Of a stretch of 64,000 nt of DNA, positions 13,601-24,359 are shown in pieces. Made by a program: the position numbers and the translations under genes. The notes beneath the pieces are model-generated. The model made no database searches. It had not been told where the DNA came from and saw nothing but the letters and a program-made list of their open reading frames with translations. Position 1 is the stretch's first letter. Every line of letters begins with the position of its first letter. Source of the stretch: Bimuria novae-zelandiae CBS 107.79 (Eukaryota; Ascomycota; Dothideomycetes; Pleosporales; Didymosphaeriaceae); assembly GCA_010015655.1 (NCBI GenBank), contig ML976689.1, positions 62,001-126,000 on the forward strand. The letters run 5' to 3'.

Positions 13601-16043
13601 ATAAATAGTAAAAAAATATTAATAGAAAACCGTCTTTTGCACACGATATAGTTTTTTTAAGTATATAGTTATACTAATAAGGTTAATAAACGCCTTAGTA
13701 ACCTTTTAGGAACTTATAAACTAAGTTTTATATAAATACTTAGATATATTCTACATAGCATATTTAGATAATATATTAGTCTACACGAATAGCTCTCTTA
13801 AGGAACATAAAGAGCACGTTTAAAAGGTACTTAAAAAGTTACAGGAGCATAGATTACTCCTACACCCTAATAAGTAAAAATTTCACGTTGTAAAAATAAA
13901 ATACCTAAGATTTGTAATATCCTAGGAAGGTATTAAGATAGATTTAAAAAAAATTTAATAATAGAAAAATAGCTCCTACTAAAATTAGTAAAAGATATTT
14001 AGTCTTTCCTTAGCTTTAATAACTTCTATCGCAAATTTATTAAGAACTATTCTACGACAACCGCTCTGCTAACGGAACTTATAAAGACTAGTAAATAGCA
14101 GCCACTATAAGAAGAAGAAACAAAGGCTTTTAAGAAGCTAAAACATCTATTCTTAGCTAGGTCATTACTATAGATATACGACCTAGGGTGGCGGCATTAT
14201 ATCTACACTAACGTATTAGACTACGCGCTAGGAGCCGTACTCCTATAAAAATATAATAATAAAAAATAAAGACTAGTATTTTATTATTTAAAGGAGTTCT
14301 TAGGAGTAGAACTTAACTATAAAATCTATAATAAAGAACTCTTAGTAATTATTAATTATTTTAAATAATAAGAAGCATGGCTTAAAAAGTAAAGTATTAA
14401 ATAAAAGTTTTCTTAAACTATTTAAATCTTACCCGCTTTACAACCACGAAAAAGCTTAATAGAAAGCAGGCTAGATAATCTAAATAGTTAGTAAAATATA
14501 ACTTTTAAATTACCTACCTAGTAGAAATAGCTAATAAAGCGATAGACGCCCTTAGTAGATAATTTAATTTTATAAAAAAGAAGGCAACGTCCACCACAAC
14601 GCTATTTCTATAAAGGTAAAGGACAGGACGCTGCGCTATAATAAGACATAGCTTACGCCCGTGCTAAAAGTACGACGGGCTAACCTTACCTATTATAAAC
14701 CTTTTATAGCTAATTTTTAGGACTATAAAAGGCTTACGGACAACAATTAACACGCGTATAACTTAGATTAGGCTTTAAAATTACCCATGCGTGATTACTA
14801 AAATAGGGTATAAATAAATAATTAAGTTGCACTACTATTAGTTAGGAGACTATATAAAGATAAGAACTAAGAACACCTAGAAATTATAAAAAATAACGCG
14901 CTAAGTTACAAATAAATATGCTATTTTTAGGCTATAGTAGATAGTATAAAAAATACTAGGTAACTATTTAGTATATTATTAAAATAAGCCTAAGAGATAT
15001 AAGCCCTATAGCCTTCTATAACTACTATAGCCACCCCTAAGACTATAGTCTAGTATAACTATAGACTTTATTATAAAGCTCCTAGCGTTACTAGCACTAA
15101 GGAATAAATTTCCCTATAACTCTATTTTAGTTATAGTCTATTAACTAACTAAGGAGTTAAGATTCGTGCTAATTAAGAAAGCTATATTAGTAAAAGAACT
15201 AGCCTATATAGTAAAATAAGAACGTATACACCTAGTTTTTAATAAATTATTATTAAAACTAGCACTACTAGACGCCGAATTAGAGTTACACTTAGAACTT
15301 AAGGATAAAGAGTATAAAGTTAAAGTAATTAAAGACCTATAAAAAATTAGACGTTAGTATAAGTACTTAGTAAAATAGAAATAATAGCTAGAGAGCTATA
15401 ATACGTATGAATTAGTAAAAAATCCTTCTAACTATAACGTAGGACTAGAGGATTTCTATAAAAAAAAACCTAAAAATACTAAGACTAAGGAACTAGGAAA
15501 ATAATAGGATAGAATTATTTAAAAAGTTAAAAAGAAGCTCTTCTATAATTAACTAAATAGTAGGGATTAGCTTAGCAGGACTACCAGGCTAGGCAGGCTA
15601 AGCTAGATTTTTATCTAGCTTTTCTAAAGTAGTGCTTTTAATAATAATTACCTCTTTAGCATGCTTCGCGTTAAGAGCTAATTATTTTAATAAATACTTC
15701 TCTTTCGCACGAGATATACGTAGAGCCTTAAACGCGGTATTTTACTTCTTTCGCGCCTCTAGTATTTACGTATCTAATTTTTATTTTTTAGCTACTAGAC
15801 GAGAAAACTCGTTGCGGGTAATAGCCACGTTATATTAAGCGCCCCTTTGTAGGCATTTACTATACTATCTAAAATAAATAAACACCTTATAAACCTGTAA
15901 GTAGGTCTGATGGTTTAAGTACTTTAATACTATAATAGTCTTATATGCCTTAATAGCGGCAATAAGCTTACAATAATAATAAGTACTAAATAAATAGTTA
16001 GCAGACATAACTCTTCAAGAATAAAAACTAAGAGGGGAGATAG
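10683..16043 (+). pseudogene. Gypsy-B internal region with integrase deletion, RIP-decayed
   Basis: This is homologous to 4179-10232 but clearly diverged, so it is a related element rather than a fresh duplicate. The zinc knuckle near 11607-11650 keeps its first Cys and the His (CRYYKE-GHFTRDY). Protease near 12690, reverse transcriptase near 13430-13800 (YLDN at the YxDD site), RNase H near 14170-14250 and a chromodomain near 15300-15380 are all recognisable. About 0.6 kb of integrase is missing. The join lies near 15222, where sequence equivalent to about 8780 of the first copy runs straight into the equivalent of about 9408. A polypurine tract AAGAGGGGAGATAG precedes the last LTR. TAG/TAA stops throughout show RIP. 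Confidence 0.88.
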
Positions 16044-16422
16044 TATTATAAACTAAAAATAAATATAAGGGAATAGGCGCTTAATAGGATTAATAATTAA
16101 AATAACCTTAATAAGCACGCTAAGGAGCCAGCCCCGTAATTATATAATTACTTAGTTAATTAGTAGTACTAAGTAACTAAGTAGGCTAGGGATATAGACT
16201 AGATAGTTTCTTATATTACGCTTCTTATAGTTAACTTATATATCTTTTATGTAAGTACGTTTTTCTATATAGACTATTAGTTATCTTATTTATTATAAGA
16301 TTAAATTATATAGCTACGCGCTTAGTGTCGCATTAACTTATACTACTAAATAATCTATAAAGTGTTACTTTAGCCTTACCGCCCTAACCTGGATCGGACC
16401 AAGGTGTGAGCGCCTCATAACA
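16044..16422 (+). repeat. LTR 3 of Gypsy array, divergent left half (379 bp)
   Basis: The right half aligns with LTR 1 and especially LTR 2, from about 16209 to the terminus GCGCCTCATAACA. The left half is a different sequence and lacks the GTAACGTCCCAGG block, so the LTR is about 70 bp shorter. The start TATTATAAACT equals TGTTATAAGCT after G-to-A RIP. It abuts Copia-A integrase sequence at 16423 without a matching target duplication. Confidence 0.85.
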
Positions 16423-17162
16423 CTAAAGGGCCTTAAGTATTTAACTAAAAGCTTATAGCTAGTTAGCTATTTATAGGGGGTACGGTTTAGCTTATCTAAA
16501 GAGTAAGGCCTTATATTAATTAAAAAGTAAGTAGTAAAAATGGCTTTAGCCTATAAGAATAGTATACAGTCTATATCTAATATTAAGCAGGCCATTTATA
16601 TAACTATTTAATTAAAGTGTTTAGCTACACTATTAAGCTTATATATATATAGTAGAATGGTATAGTATTTAATACTATTATCTTAAAAGTACTTTTAGAG
16701 AGTAGTCGACATGTATTTACCGCCGTTATTAGAATTAAAACGGTGGACTATGGTACTATGTTTGTTATAAGCGTATTAAATAAAGTTTATAATTACTTAT
16801 ATAGCATTAGCCTTCTTTTCTAGGAAACGGACCTAGGCATGACGGGTATAATTATTTATAAAGAAAATATAGTAGCGCGTACCGCTAAGACTCTATTAGG
16901 AAAATCTACTTAAGAGGTTAGTATAAATAACTTTTATAGGCTTTATAGGTTATACGTAAGCTACTATATCGTGGACTAATTAGTAGTGCTTTAATTTTAA
17001 GATAATATATACCTTACAATATAAGCTTTCTAGTATAGCAGGTATAATATCGCTATCGCGATATAGGCGGGCTAGGTTGCGTATTAAAGAGTATTTAATA
17101 GCGTAGTAAAACTTATTATACGACGCGAAGTAAGCTACGAGTTTAATAATAAATAATATATT
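16423..17162 (-). pseudogene. Copia-A integrase segment, truncated
   Basis: Reading the minus strand leftward from 17162 gives a RIP-decayed Copia integrase core: RYYIFFINNYTRHA-VRFLEKK, then FNSNNGGKYMSTTL (RSDNGGEY in active members), then an INIRPYSLDKLNRTPY-like stretch before the cut at 16423. It belongs to the same element as 17429-18094 and 30401-31551, whose parts are separated by later insertions. Everything downstream (reverse transcriptase, RNase H, 3' LTR) is missing because Gypsy LTR 3 begins there. Several TAA/TAG codons interrupt the frame. Confidence 0.8.
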
Positions 17163-17423
17163 TGTCGGATTAACAATCTCAAAGGCCTCAGGCGTGTCAC
17201 AAGGAATGCGTGTGTGGAGGAGCGAGCATCCCGTCAATGGTCGTCGAGACCTCTGTCGTGTTGCGAAACACTACATGTGTGGAGCGAGCCCCATATGGGA
17301 CTAGCTTCCATACCCCGCGATGTACTTCGCTCCTCAGTAGATAGAACGAACAATTAATAATTAATCTTCGAATGTAATCCGTTTTCAGTTCCTTTCCTTT
17401 CACTAGTGAGAGCCTATCCAACA
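17163..17423 (-). repeat. Solo LTR, 261 bp, TSD ATATT
   Basis: On the plus strand it runs TGTCGGATTAACAATC to GCCTATCCAACA. It is flanked on both sides by ATATT (17158-17162 and 17424-17428), an exact 5-bp target duplication, inside the Copia-A coding region. It is GC-normal in contrast to its RIP-decayed surroundings, which suggests a late insertion or a short length that escaped RIP. No internal retroelement sequence is present, so it is a solo LTR. The strand is not certain. Confidence 0.9.
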
Positions 17424-17428
17424 ATATT

Positions 17429-18094
17429 AATATTTATCTAATTAAGGTCTTTGTAAGAATAGTCTACTAAAATACGCTTTTTAAAAGAACTACTAGTAGC
17501 GATTTAAGCGCGGTTAGCCCTACTATAGGTATAATAAGTAGCAGGTTAGTTTAAATTTATATTATATTATTAATATAATAGGCCTATAGGACCTGCTTGC
17601 CTTTATAGGTTAAGTATAGGTTATTCTTAATAGTACTTATTTTATAGCAGTTGTAAACGTACGCCTACGAGAATAGGCAGGTTTAGTAAAACTTATTAAA
17701 GCAAAACGCGTTAGTTAGTTCTATAATTTTTATAAATCTATTAGGTAGTTAATAACGTAAATAAACTATTCTAACGCTATAAATATGTAGCTTAAGTTTA
17801 TTAGTAATTATAATTATCCCGCGCCCTAGCAAAAGCGTTAAGATATTATTAATATAGCTAGATATGTGTCTTAAAACGCTAGTATTAAATAGCTAAAAAA
17901 TAGAAATGTTAAAGAGTTAATAAATATAAATAGCGTAGGCACTTACGTCATTATTAGTATAAATATACTTACTATTAATATTTACTACTATTCTTAATAG
18001 CTTTAGCAAGGGGGGAGATATAATTAAGTTAATAATTAAATATATAGTAAAAACATATATTTTATTACTACTATCTTTTAAGTTACTAGTAGAT
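17429..18094 (-). pseudogene. Copia-A protease/pre-integrase segment
   Basis: The minus-strand reading gives a protease-adjacent SSYINNILTLLLGRGIIII stretch and a GAG-pre-integrase-like stretch (NNLYLTYKGKQVL, then ALKSLLVVLLKSVF), with RIP stops read through. It joins 16423-17162 on its left and, after removal of the Harbinger insertion, 30401-31551 on its right. It is AT-rich and dead. Confidence 0.65.
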
Positions 18095-18639
18095 TTAGGG
18101 TCTGTTCGGTACGCAGCGTCTGAAAAGTCGTTTTTCCTAATTTATGGCGTACAGGGGGGCATTGTAAGGTTTGTGCTAGGTAAAATTACCGCCTGTTTAG
18201 AATCTGACGGTCCTGTTCGGTTCACGTAAATTATCAGTCGTCAGATATCCGTGCGGCTATTTGTCAGACCTTGTACGTACCCCGCATGCAGAGATGCCAA
18301 CAATCAATTATGTTTTAATATATTGATTGATATTAATTAAAATTTAATATTTAATTAATTTAATACTTTAGCTGCTATTTTCAATTCAATTTCAATATCC
18401 TATAAAAATATTAATTAATATATTGAAACTTGATTAATGTTTTGTACTTAAAATTAAATTTCAGAGTAAGAACTATTTTTTACCTCTATAGTAGTAGAAA
18501 TAATTCTGTATTTAAGCAATACTTAGCTATAGCCTGCTAAGCCTTTCTTCTAAACTTAATCGCGTACTTTCTTAGCTAAACCATTATTACTACCACGTAG
18601 CCTACTAGCATACATAACATACGCGTTATTTAGCATAAT

Positions 18640-18802
18640 TGTTTGCGTGCAACAGAGAGAGAGAACTGGGTTGATTGCTATCTAATGAAGTCAGGGTGGT
18701 TATATACAGGGAGTGGAGTATCTAGAAGATTCCAGATCAGCAAGGTCACATGACTATATGACGATACAGTAGAATATTCTAGAGTTGTGATGTTGGCTAA
18801 CA
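18640..18802 (-). repeat. Copia-B 3' LTR (163 bp)
   Basis: It runs from TGTTTGCGTGCAACAGAG to GATGTTGGCTAACA and is identical to 23841-24003. The plus-strand neighbour CACCCCCCC is the complement of the polypurine tract. Confidence 0.93.
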
Positions 18803-18867
18803 CACCCCCCCAGCTTGAGTGAATTGCAGAAACGAAAGCTGAAAATGAGTGATTTCAGCGTGTACCT

Positions 18868-21800
18868 CTAGTACCACCCGCCGAGCTCGTTGGAGCTGAA
18901 TACAGTATCCTCTGAGTCTGTTTGAGGCTCTAGTCTTGCTGAAATATCGCTAAGTCCTAGTTGGCGTATGAAGTTGGCGTGCTTTTGGCGTGGAAAGATC
19001 TTTGTGAGGCCATCTGCTGGCATATCTGCAGTAGGTTTCCATTCAATCTGCAGTCTGCCTTCTGATACCTCCTGGCGTATCCAATGGTGATGCACGTCTA
19101 CGTGCTTGAGCTTTGTCTGAAGTTTATCGGCTGTCTTAGTTGCAATTGAGACAGTTTGCTGGTTATCGCACCAGAGCGATGGTGTAAACTCTGGGTTGAA
19201 TTGAATTGCCTGAAAGAAGCGTTGCCACCACTCCATCTCTCCTCCTGCTAGTGATAGAGATAGCAGCTCAGCCTCAGTAGTCGATTTCGTAACTGATCGT
19301 TGAACCGTCGCTTTCCAATCAATAGGTAGGCCGTAAAGCTTGAAAAGATAGCCTTGGGAACTTCGACGAGTCTGTGGTTCATCTGCAAAGGCCGCATCTA
19401 ATGCGCCATAGAATAACGGTTCTATCTCTTGCTGAGTTGATTGCGGTGTTGAGATACTCGTGATTCCGCCTTGTATATCTGCTGATGCACGAATAGCAAG
19501 GTTCTTTGTACCAATTAGGTATCGCCAAACGTGCTGCACTGCGTGCATATGCTTCTGCCCTGGGTTCTGAAGATGACGTGCCAGTATTGAGTGTGCTCGC
19601 GCGACGTCTGGGCGCGTTAAGGTCGAGATGTAGGCCAGTGAGCCAACTAATTGCTAATATCTGTGCGTTCGAGCTGCGCTTGGTTCCTCTGTTGAAGGTA
19701 TAAGGTTGTTCTCCTTTAATGGTACATTTGGATATTGTCTATTAAGCTTAAGATCAAACTTTGTTGCAATCTTGTTGATAAATAAGTCCTGGATCAAGTA
19801 GATAGATCTTGTGAGCTTGTCACGAATTACTCGAATCCCTAGGAACCACTTGAGCTCTCCTAGCTCGCGAATGTCGTATGTGTTGAGTAGCTTTTGCTTA
19901 AACAATTGGTAGGCGCTTATGTTAAGCGGATGTACAAGGACGACGATATCATCCACATAAAAGAACACAATTAACTGATTGTTCGTGAACAAGCATGGAG
20001 CTCCTGGTACTGGCTTTAAGCCAAACTTCTTTAAGGTTGATGACAGCTCTTGGTACCAAAGTAGCGGTGCTTCCTTGAGGCCATAGAGTGCTCGTTGCAG
20101 CTCAAGAAGCTCGCCAAATATGTCTATAAATCCTTCTGGGGTACGGCAGTACATTTTTCGCGGTAGTCGAGCGTTGAGAAAGGCATTTAACGCGTTAGAC
20201 TGAAACATCTGCAGGTTGAAGGCTGCTGCTAAAGCGATGAGTGCTCGAAACACTTTTATAGCAAGCGTCGCAGCGTATGTGTCTCCCCATGTGTCTTGTA
20301 GGTCACCTCGTACGCAGAGGCGTGCCTTGAACTTGTATAGATATCCGTCTTTATCAAACTTGTACGTGAAAACCTATATTAGGGGCAGTATCTCAGCATC
20401 TGCTGTTACTGATGTTGCCTCGGTGCGCTTGAAGCAGTCTTTTGCCTAGTAGCTTTTAAATTCTGCTCGAACTGCCTGAGTAAATTCTGCGCCGAATGGA
20501 TGACTCTTGAGGTCTTTTTAGCGCTTTGGCGGTGGCGGTAGCTGATCGCGATGAAGTCTTGTCTTTGGTAGTTCTCTAGCTAGCTTTGCTGGGACTGTCG
20601 GATTTATTGCTACTGTAAAAGCTGTGTAGTATGTTGCTAAGGCCTGATTTGGTGGCTTCCTTGCTCGTTTGCCTGCTACGATGTTGCTGCTGCTTCCAAC
20701 CTCCGGATCAGCCATCCTGGGTGCGTTGTTTCTCTGTCGATCTGGAACATATTCGTCTGAACTTATCCATCCTTTGGGCAGAGTTGAAGGTGCCTTTTGT
20801 GGCTGGCTTTGGTGGCCTGATGCGATCGGCGTGAGCGGCCCTTGTTCTTGACTAGTAACGCTCTCCTGCTGCGGTGCTCTGGCATGTATTGTTGGGCCAT
20901 CGTCTTCTTGATCAGACTGTATCTCTTGGAGCAATTGCTCCTGCAACTCTTGCTCGGTGTTCTGCTCCTCTGCAGTTTGCTGGTCATCCTGCGAGCCTGT
21001 GTTAACGATATCCTCGCCTTCCTCCTGCTGAGGCGGCGCTGTATTGCCACGGATTGATGGCTCCGGCGTCGGTAGATAGGCCATGTAAGGCTCATCTTCT
21101 TTGTTGCGGTTCTGTATAGTGTGAAGTGGTGACTGCATCGGCTCAATTAGATCGCTTAGAGTGGCCTGCACATCTTGAGAGTGAGGTATATCTAAAACCT
21201 CGATCTCTTCCTGCGTCACAGCCTCTCTCTCTGAGTCATCGCCAAAACGACTTTCGCGCTTAAAAATTACATCTCGTACGCGAATTACTTGGTCCTTTTT
21301 AGGTAGCTAAATGCGAAAAATGTTGGTAGAGTCGTATCTAACCAAGTATCTAACAAAAGTGCGAGATTCAAGCTTATCAGCCTTCTTTAACTTTTTATTG
21401 AGAACGTAAGCTTTGCATCTAATTGGAGCAAAATAAGCAACTAAAGGCTACTTGCCGTGAATAAGCTCGTACGGCGTCTTCCAATTAATAGCTTTGGTTG
21501 GTGTAACGTTGGCGATTCGAGCCGCAGTAATAGCTAGCTTATTTAATAGTGACTTTAGTAGTTCTGCTTGGATTCAAAGCGCTCTTGCTTTTGTGATAAT
21601 AATATATCCTGCTTTTTCTGCTGCGCTAAGCTGCTTAGTAGTATCTAGAGCTCGTAGTTTAATCTTAAAGCCTGCTTGCTTCGCAATATTATAGAGCTTA
21701 AGGCTATAGCCCCGCTTACCATTAATCTTGAGTACAACTACAATGTACCTATACTGTCGTTGGATCTTGTTAATTAATGCTTTTAGAGCTGGCACTACTA

Positions 21801-23730
21801 AGTGCAGTGTCTTGTCCGTGAGTGTGGTCGCTTTATGCCACTTCGAGTACTCGCACACAGCGTGTAGCAAGTATTGGTCTCCGTTGTAGTAGGTCTCCCC
21901 TATAGGGATAAGCTGCACAAGATTGATTATAATGCGATAGAATGGCCTTGTAGCCTGTTCTTCGGGCTGGCGTCTGCTTACTTGAGTTGCCGATTTCGCT
22001 TTAATGCATGTGTCGCATTCTCGTAGTCGAGGTGCTTGAGTATCTGGATCCAGAGCTATCCCTCTTACGTTTTTGTTTACATAATCGATTGCTTCCTTGC
22101 TTGCATGGGCAAATAGCTCATGAGCTTTAATGTGAGATGCTGTAATTGGACGTCGATCCTCTCTCGAGGCCTTGTATGTTCGTCGAAGCGCTGCAGCAAA
22201 ACTACTTAGCGTTGGTTGGTCGTTGTCCTCGGCATTGATGATCTAGTGGCCATCCTTGTGCTGCAGTGAGCAAATGACGTTTGATGGATGATGCTGGTAT
22301 ATTACATCTCGTCCTGAATCAAACTGTACGCCTACTGCTCGGCATCTTAAGAGGCTTACAACATTCGTGAAGAAACCTTCTACAAGAGCAATATCTATAA
22401 GCTGAATCTGACCTATACTATGAGGTATGTTTATATTAAAAGTAACTTTTCCCTAGGCTTGTATAGGTACTGTTGATCTTCCTGCGAAGAGAATATCCTC
22501 TGGTTCTGCCTTGCGCGTCTCCGTCCATCCGAAACGAGTTGAGTTACAGACATGAATGTTAGAACCAGGGTCTAGGATCTATTGGTTGATGATCGTAGGT
22601 AGCGCTTTCTGCTGCGGCTGTATAGCAGAGAATGAGCTGTGGGCAGCAAACCTCTGATCACGACTCACTAACGTCTTTCTATTATTAAGCTTTATTGGCT
22701 CGTCTGCCTTCTTGATAGTTATTCCCTCTCTTGCAAGGATATCGCTAATTCTCTTAGCTCGTTCTGGGTCCTTTAGGGCCTCTGCCACCTTGGCTTGCGT
22801 GGCTAGTACTGGTCGGAAGTTCTTTGGCTTCTTCGGATGATTTGGAACTAGGTACCAGCAGTCCTTGTACCAGTGTCGGCCTCCGCAGACACACTCTGGT
22901 GGTTTCTTGCTTGATGATCGTTCTTTATGTTCTTGGTTCTGTTGTGCTGAAACGCCTAGTGTAGCAAACGTTCCAAGCGAGTCCGCACGAAATCCAATTC
23001 GTCGATAATACATCCTAAATTGGGCAACGTAGTCCGCTAGAGATTGAATCTCGTCTGTTTTTCCAATAGTCTCTTTTAGAATAAGGTCATAATGTGATGC
23101 ACCGGCCCACTCAGGAGCAATCGTTCTGACAACTGTCAGAAAATCGTCTTAGGCTCGATAGCCTGTCGTCTCAGGAAGATCTGCTTCCCTGCATTGATTT
23201 GTAATGTGAATCCAGTCATCAAGCCATTGTTCAAGGTTGCGGCTTTAAGGCTTCTCCTGCAGAGCGCGGTACTTGGTTACTAGGTCTTTGCTACGTGCAG
23301 CTGCTGTTAGTGCAAGCTGCTGCTTAAGCGCGATTAATTAATCATAGATGTCGTCTTTTCTATTAATTAGGTAGAGGTGGCGAGTCGCGATAGTGCGGCT
23401 AATTTCCATAAGAAGCTCGCCCTCTCTCCGCTTTAGGTTTGTATATTCTGTTCTTTCGTATCTCCAGTCGTAAAGGAGATCGCTGTACATCGCCTGCTGG
23501 CCTGCATCCAGCTGGCTAATCGCGGTTGCTCCAGCCTTGATGGCGCTGGGTAATAGTTTCGTGGGTTCGATGAGCTTCGGTAGCTCATCTTTTAGCTTTA
23601 AGATGTCACAGTATTTCCAGATACCATCTACAACGGCCTTCTCTCGTCGTAGCTGGAACCATGACTCCCAATCTGCTGGTCTATCCAGTATAACAGTCAC
23701 TCGTGTGACTCCTGAGTCGCTGAGCGACAT
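18868..23730 (-). pseudogene. Copia-B gag-pol polyprotein, lightly RIP-damaged
   Basis: Gag probably starts at the ATG at 23730 (MSLSDSGVTRVTV). It has a CVCGGRHWYKDC zinc knuckle near 22880. The protease follows with a DPGSN active-site stretch near 22570, preceded by TAG where Trp is expected. The integrase region spans about 22060-21300. A Gln/Glu-rich linker occupies 20518-21219. Reverse transcriptase at 19654-20253 keeps ALNAFLNARL, YGLKEAPLLWY and FFYVDDIVVL. RNase H and the C-terminus at 18868-19548 keep RRSSQGYLFKLYG, STTEAELLSL, CDNQQT and KHVDVHHHWIRQE. About a dozen in-frame TAG/TAA codons sit at Gln or Trp positions, and I saw no frameshift, for example a single TAG between reverse transcriptase and RNase H. 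The RT Asp pair is intact. This is the least decayed retroelement in the window. Confidence 0.92.
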
Positions 23731-23827
23731 CGTGATCGATAGCGACACCACTTTATGGCTGTCGACTATATCAGGTCTTTGAAAAAGATGACAAATGAAC
23801 TCAGTAATTGTCAATTGCAAGTGCAAT

Positions 23828-23840
23828 CCGGGCTCATAAC
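23828..23840 (-). other. Copia-B primer-binding site (half-tRNA Met type)
   Basis: The minus strand reads GTTATGAGCCCGG directly after the 5' LTR. Its complement CCGGGCTCATAAC resembles the anticodon stem-loop of a methionine tRNA (CAT anticodon). This fits the established Copia habit of priming from an internally cleaved tRNA-Met. The same 13 bases occur at 31839-31851 in Copia-A. Confidence 0.75.
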
Positions 23841-24003
23841 TGTTTGCGTGCAACAGAGAGAGAGAACTGGGTTGATTGCTATCTAATGAAGTCAGGGTGG
23901 TTATATACAGGGAGTGGAGTATCTAGAAGATTCCAGATCAGCAAGGTCACATGACTATATGACGATACAGTAGAATATTCTAGAGTTGTGATGTTGGCTA
24001 ACA
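23841..24003 (-). repeat. Copia-B 5' LTR (163 bp)
   Basis: It is identical to 18640-18802. TSD ATAAT follows at 24004-24008. The primer-binding site abuts its inner edge. Confidence 0.93.
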
Positions 24004-24359
24004 ATAATCTATCTATTTATAAATAATTTTTAATATCTCTTATCTTAGCTAAACGCGTAGCTAAGGCAGCCAACACGCTATTTAAATGCGCTAAACGTAA
24101 CCGCAAACCTACACTTAAAGCCTGCGAGGGCGATGGCACGCAGCAACCGAAGCCTGTATGCCTAGGTACCCCACCGCCTACACAGCCTATAGGGCCGCCA
24201 AACGAGACACTTGCACTGCCGACTAACACTACTTCTCTGCGGTATAAGCTATTTATAGCAGCGTCACAAGCCACGAAAAACGCGTCGTTTAAGCGAAGGC
24301 TACTTAATCTAGTACTAAAGTCTAATATAGTGCGCCCTAGAGGAGTGTCAACAGCGGCT

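Larger units (their letters stand above)
18640..24003 (-). mobile_element. Copia-B LTR retrotransposon, identical LTRs, TSD ATAAT
   Basis: This is a complete 5364-bp Copia element on the minus strand. The LTRs at 18640-18802 and 23841-24003 are identical over 163 bp by eye and are flanked by ATAAT on both sides (18635-18639 and 24004-24008). A primer-binding site GTTATGAGCCCGG abuts the 5' LTR, and a GGGGGGGTG polypurine stretch abuts the 3' LTR. Identical LTRs imply a recent insertion. The polyprotein frame is interrupted only by scattered RIP-type stops. Confidence 0.95.
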
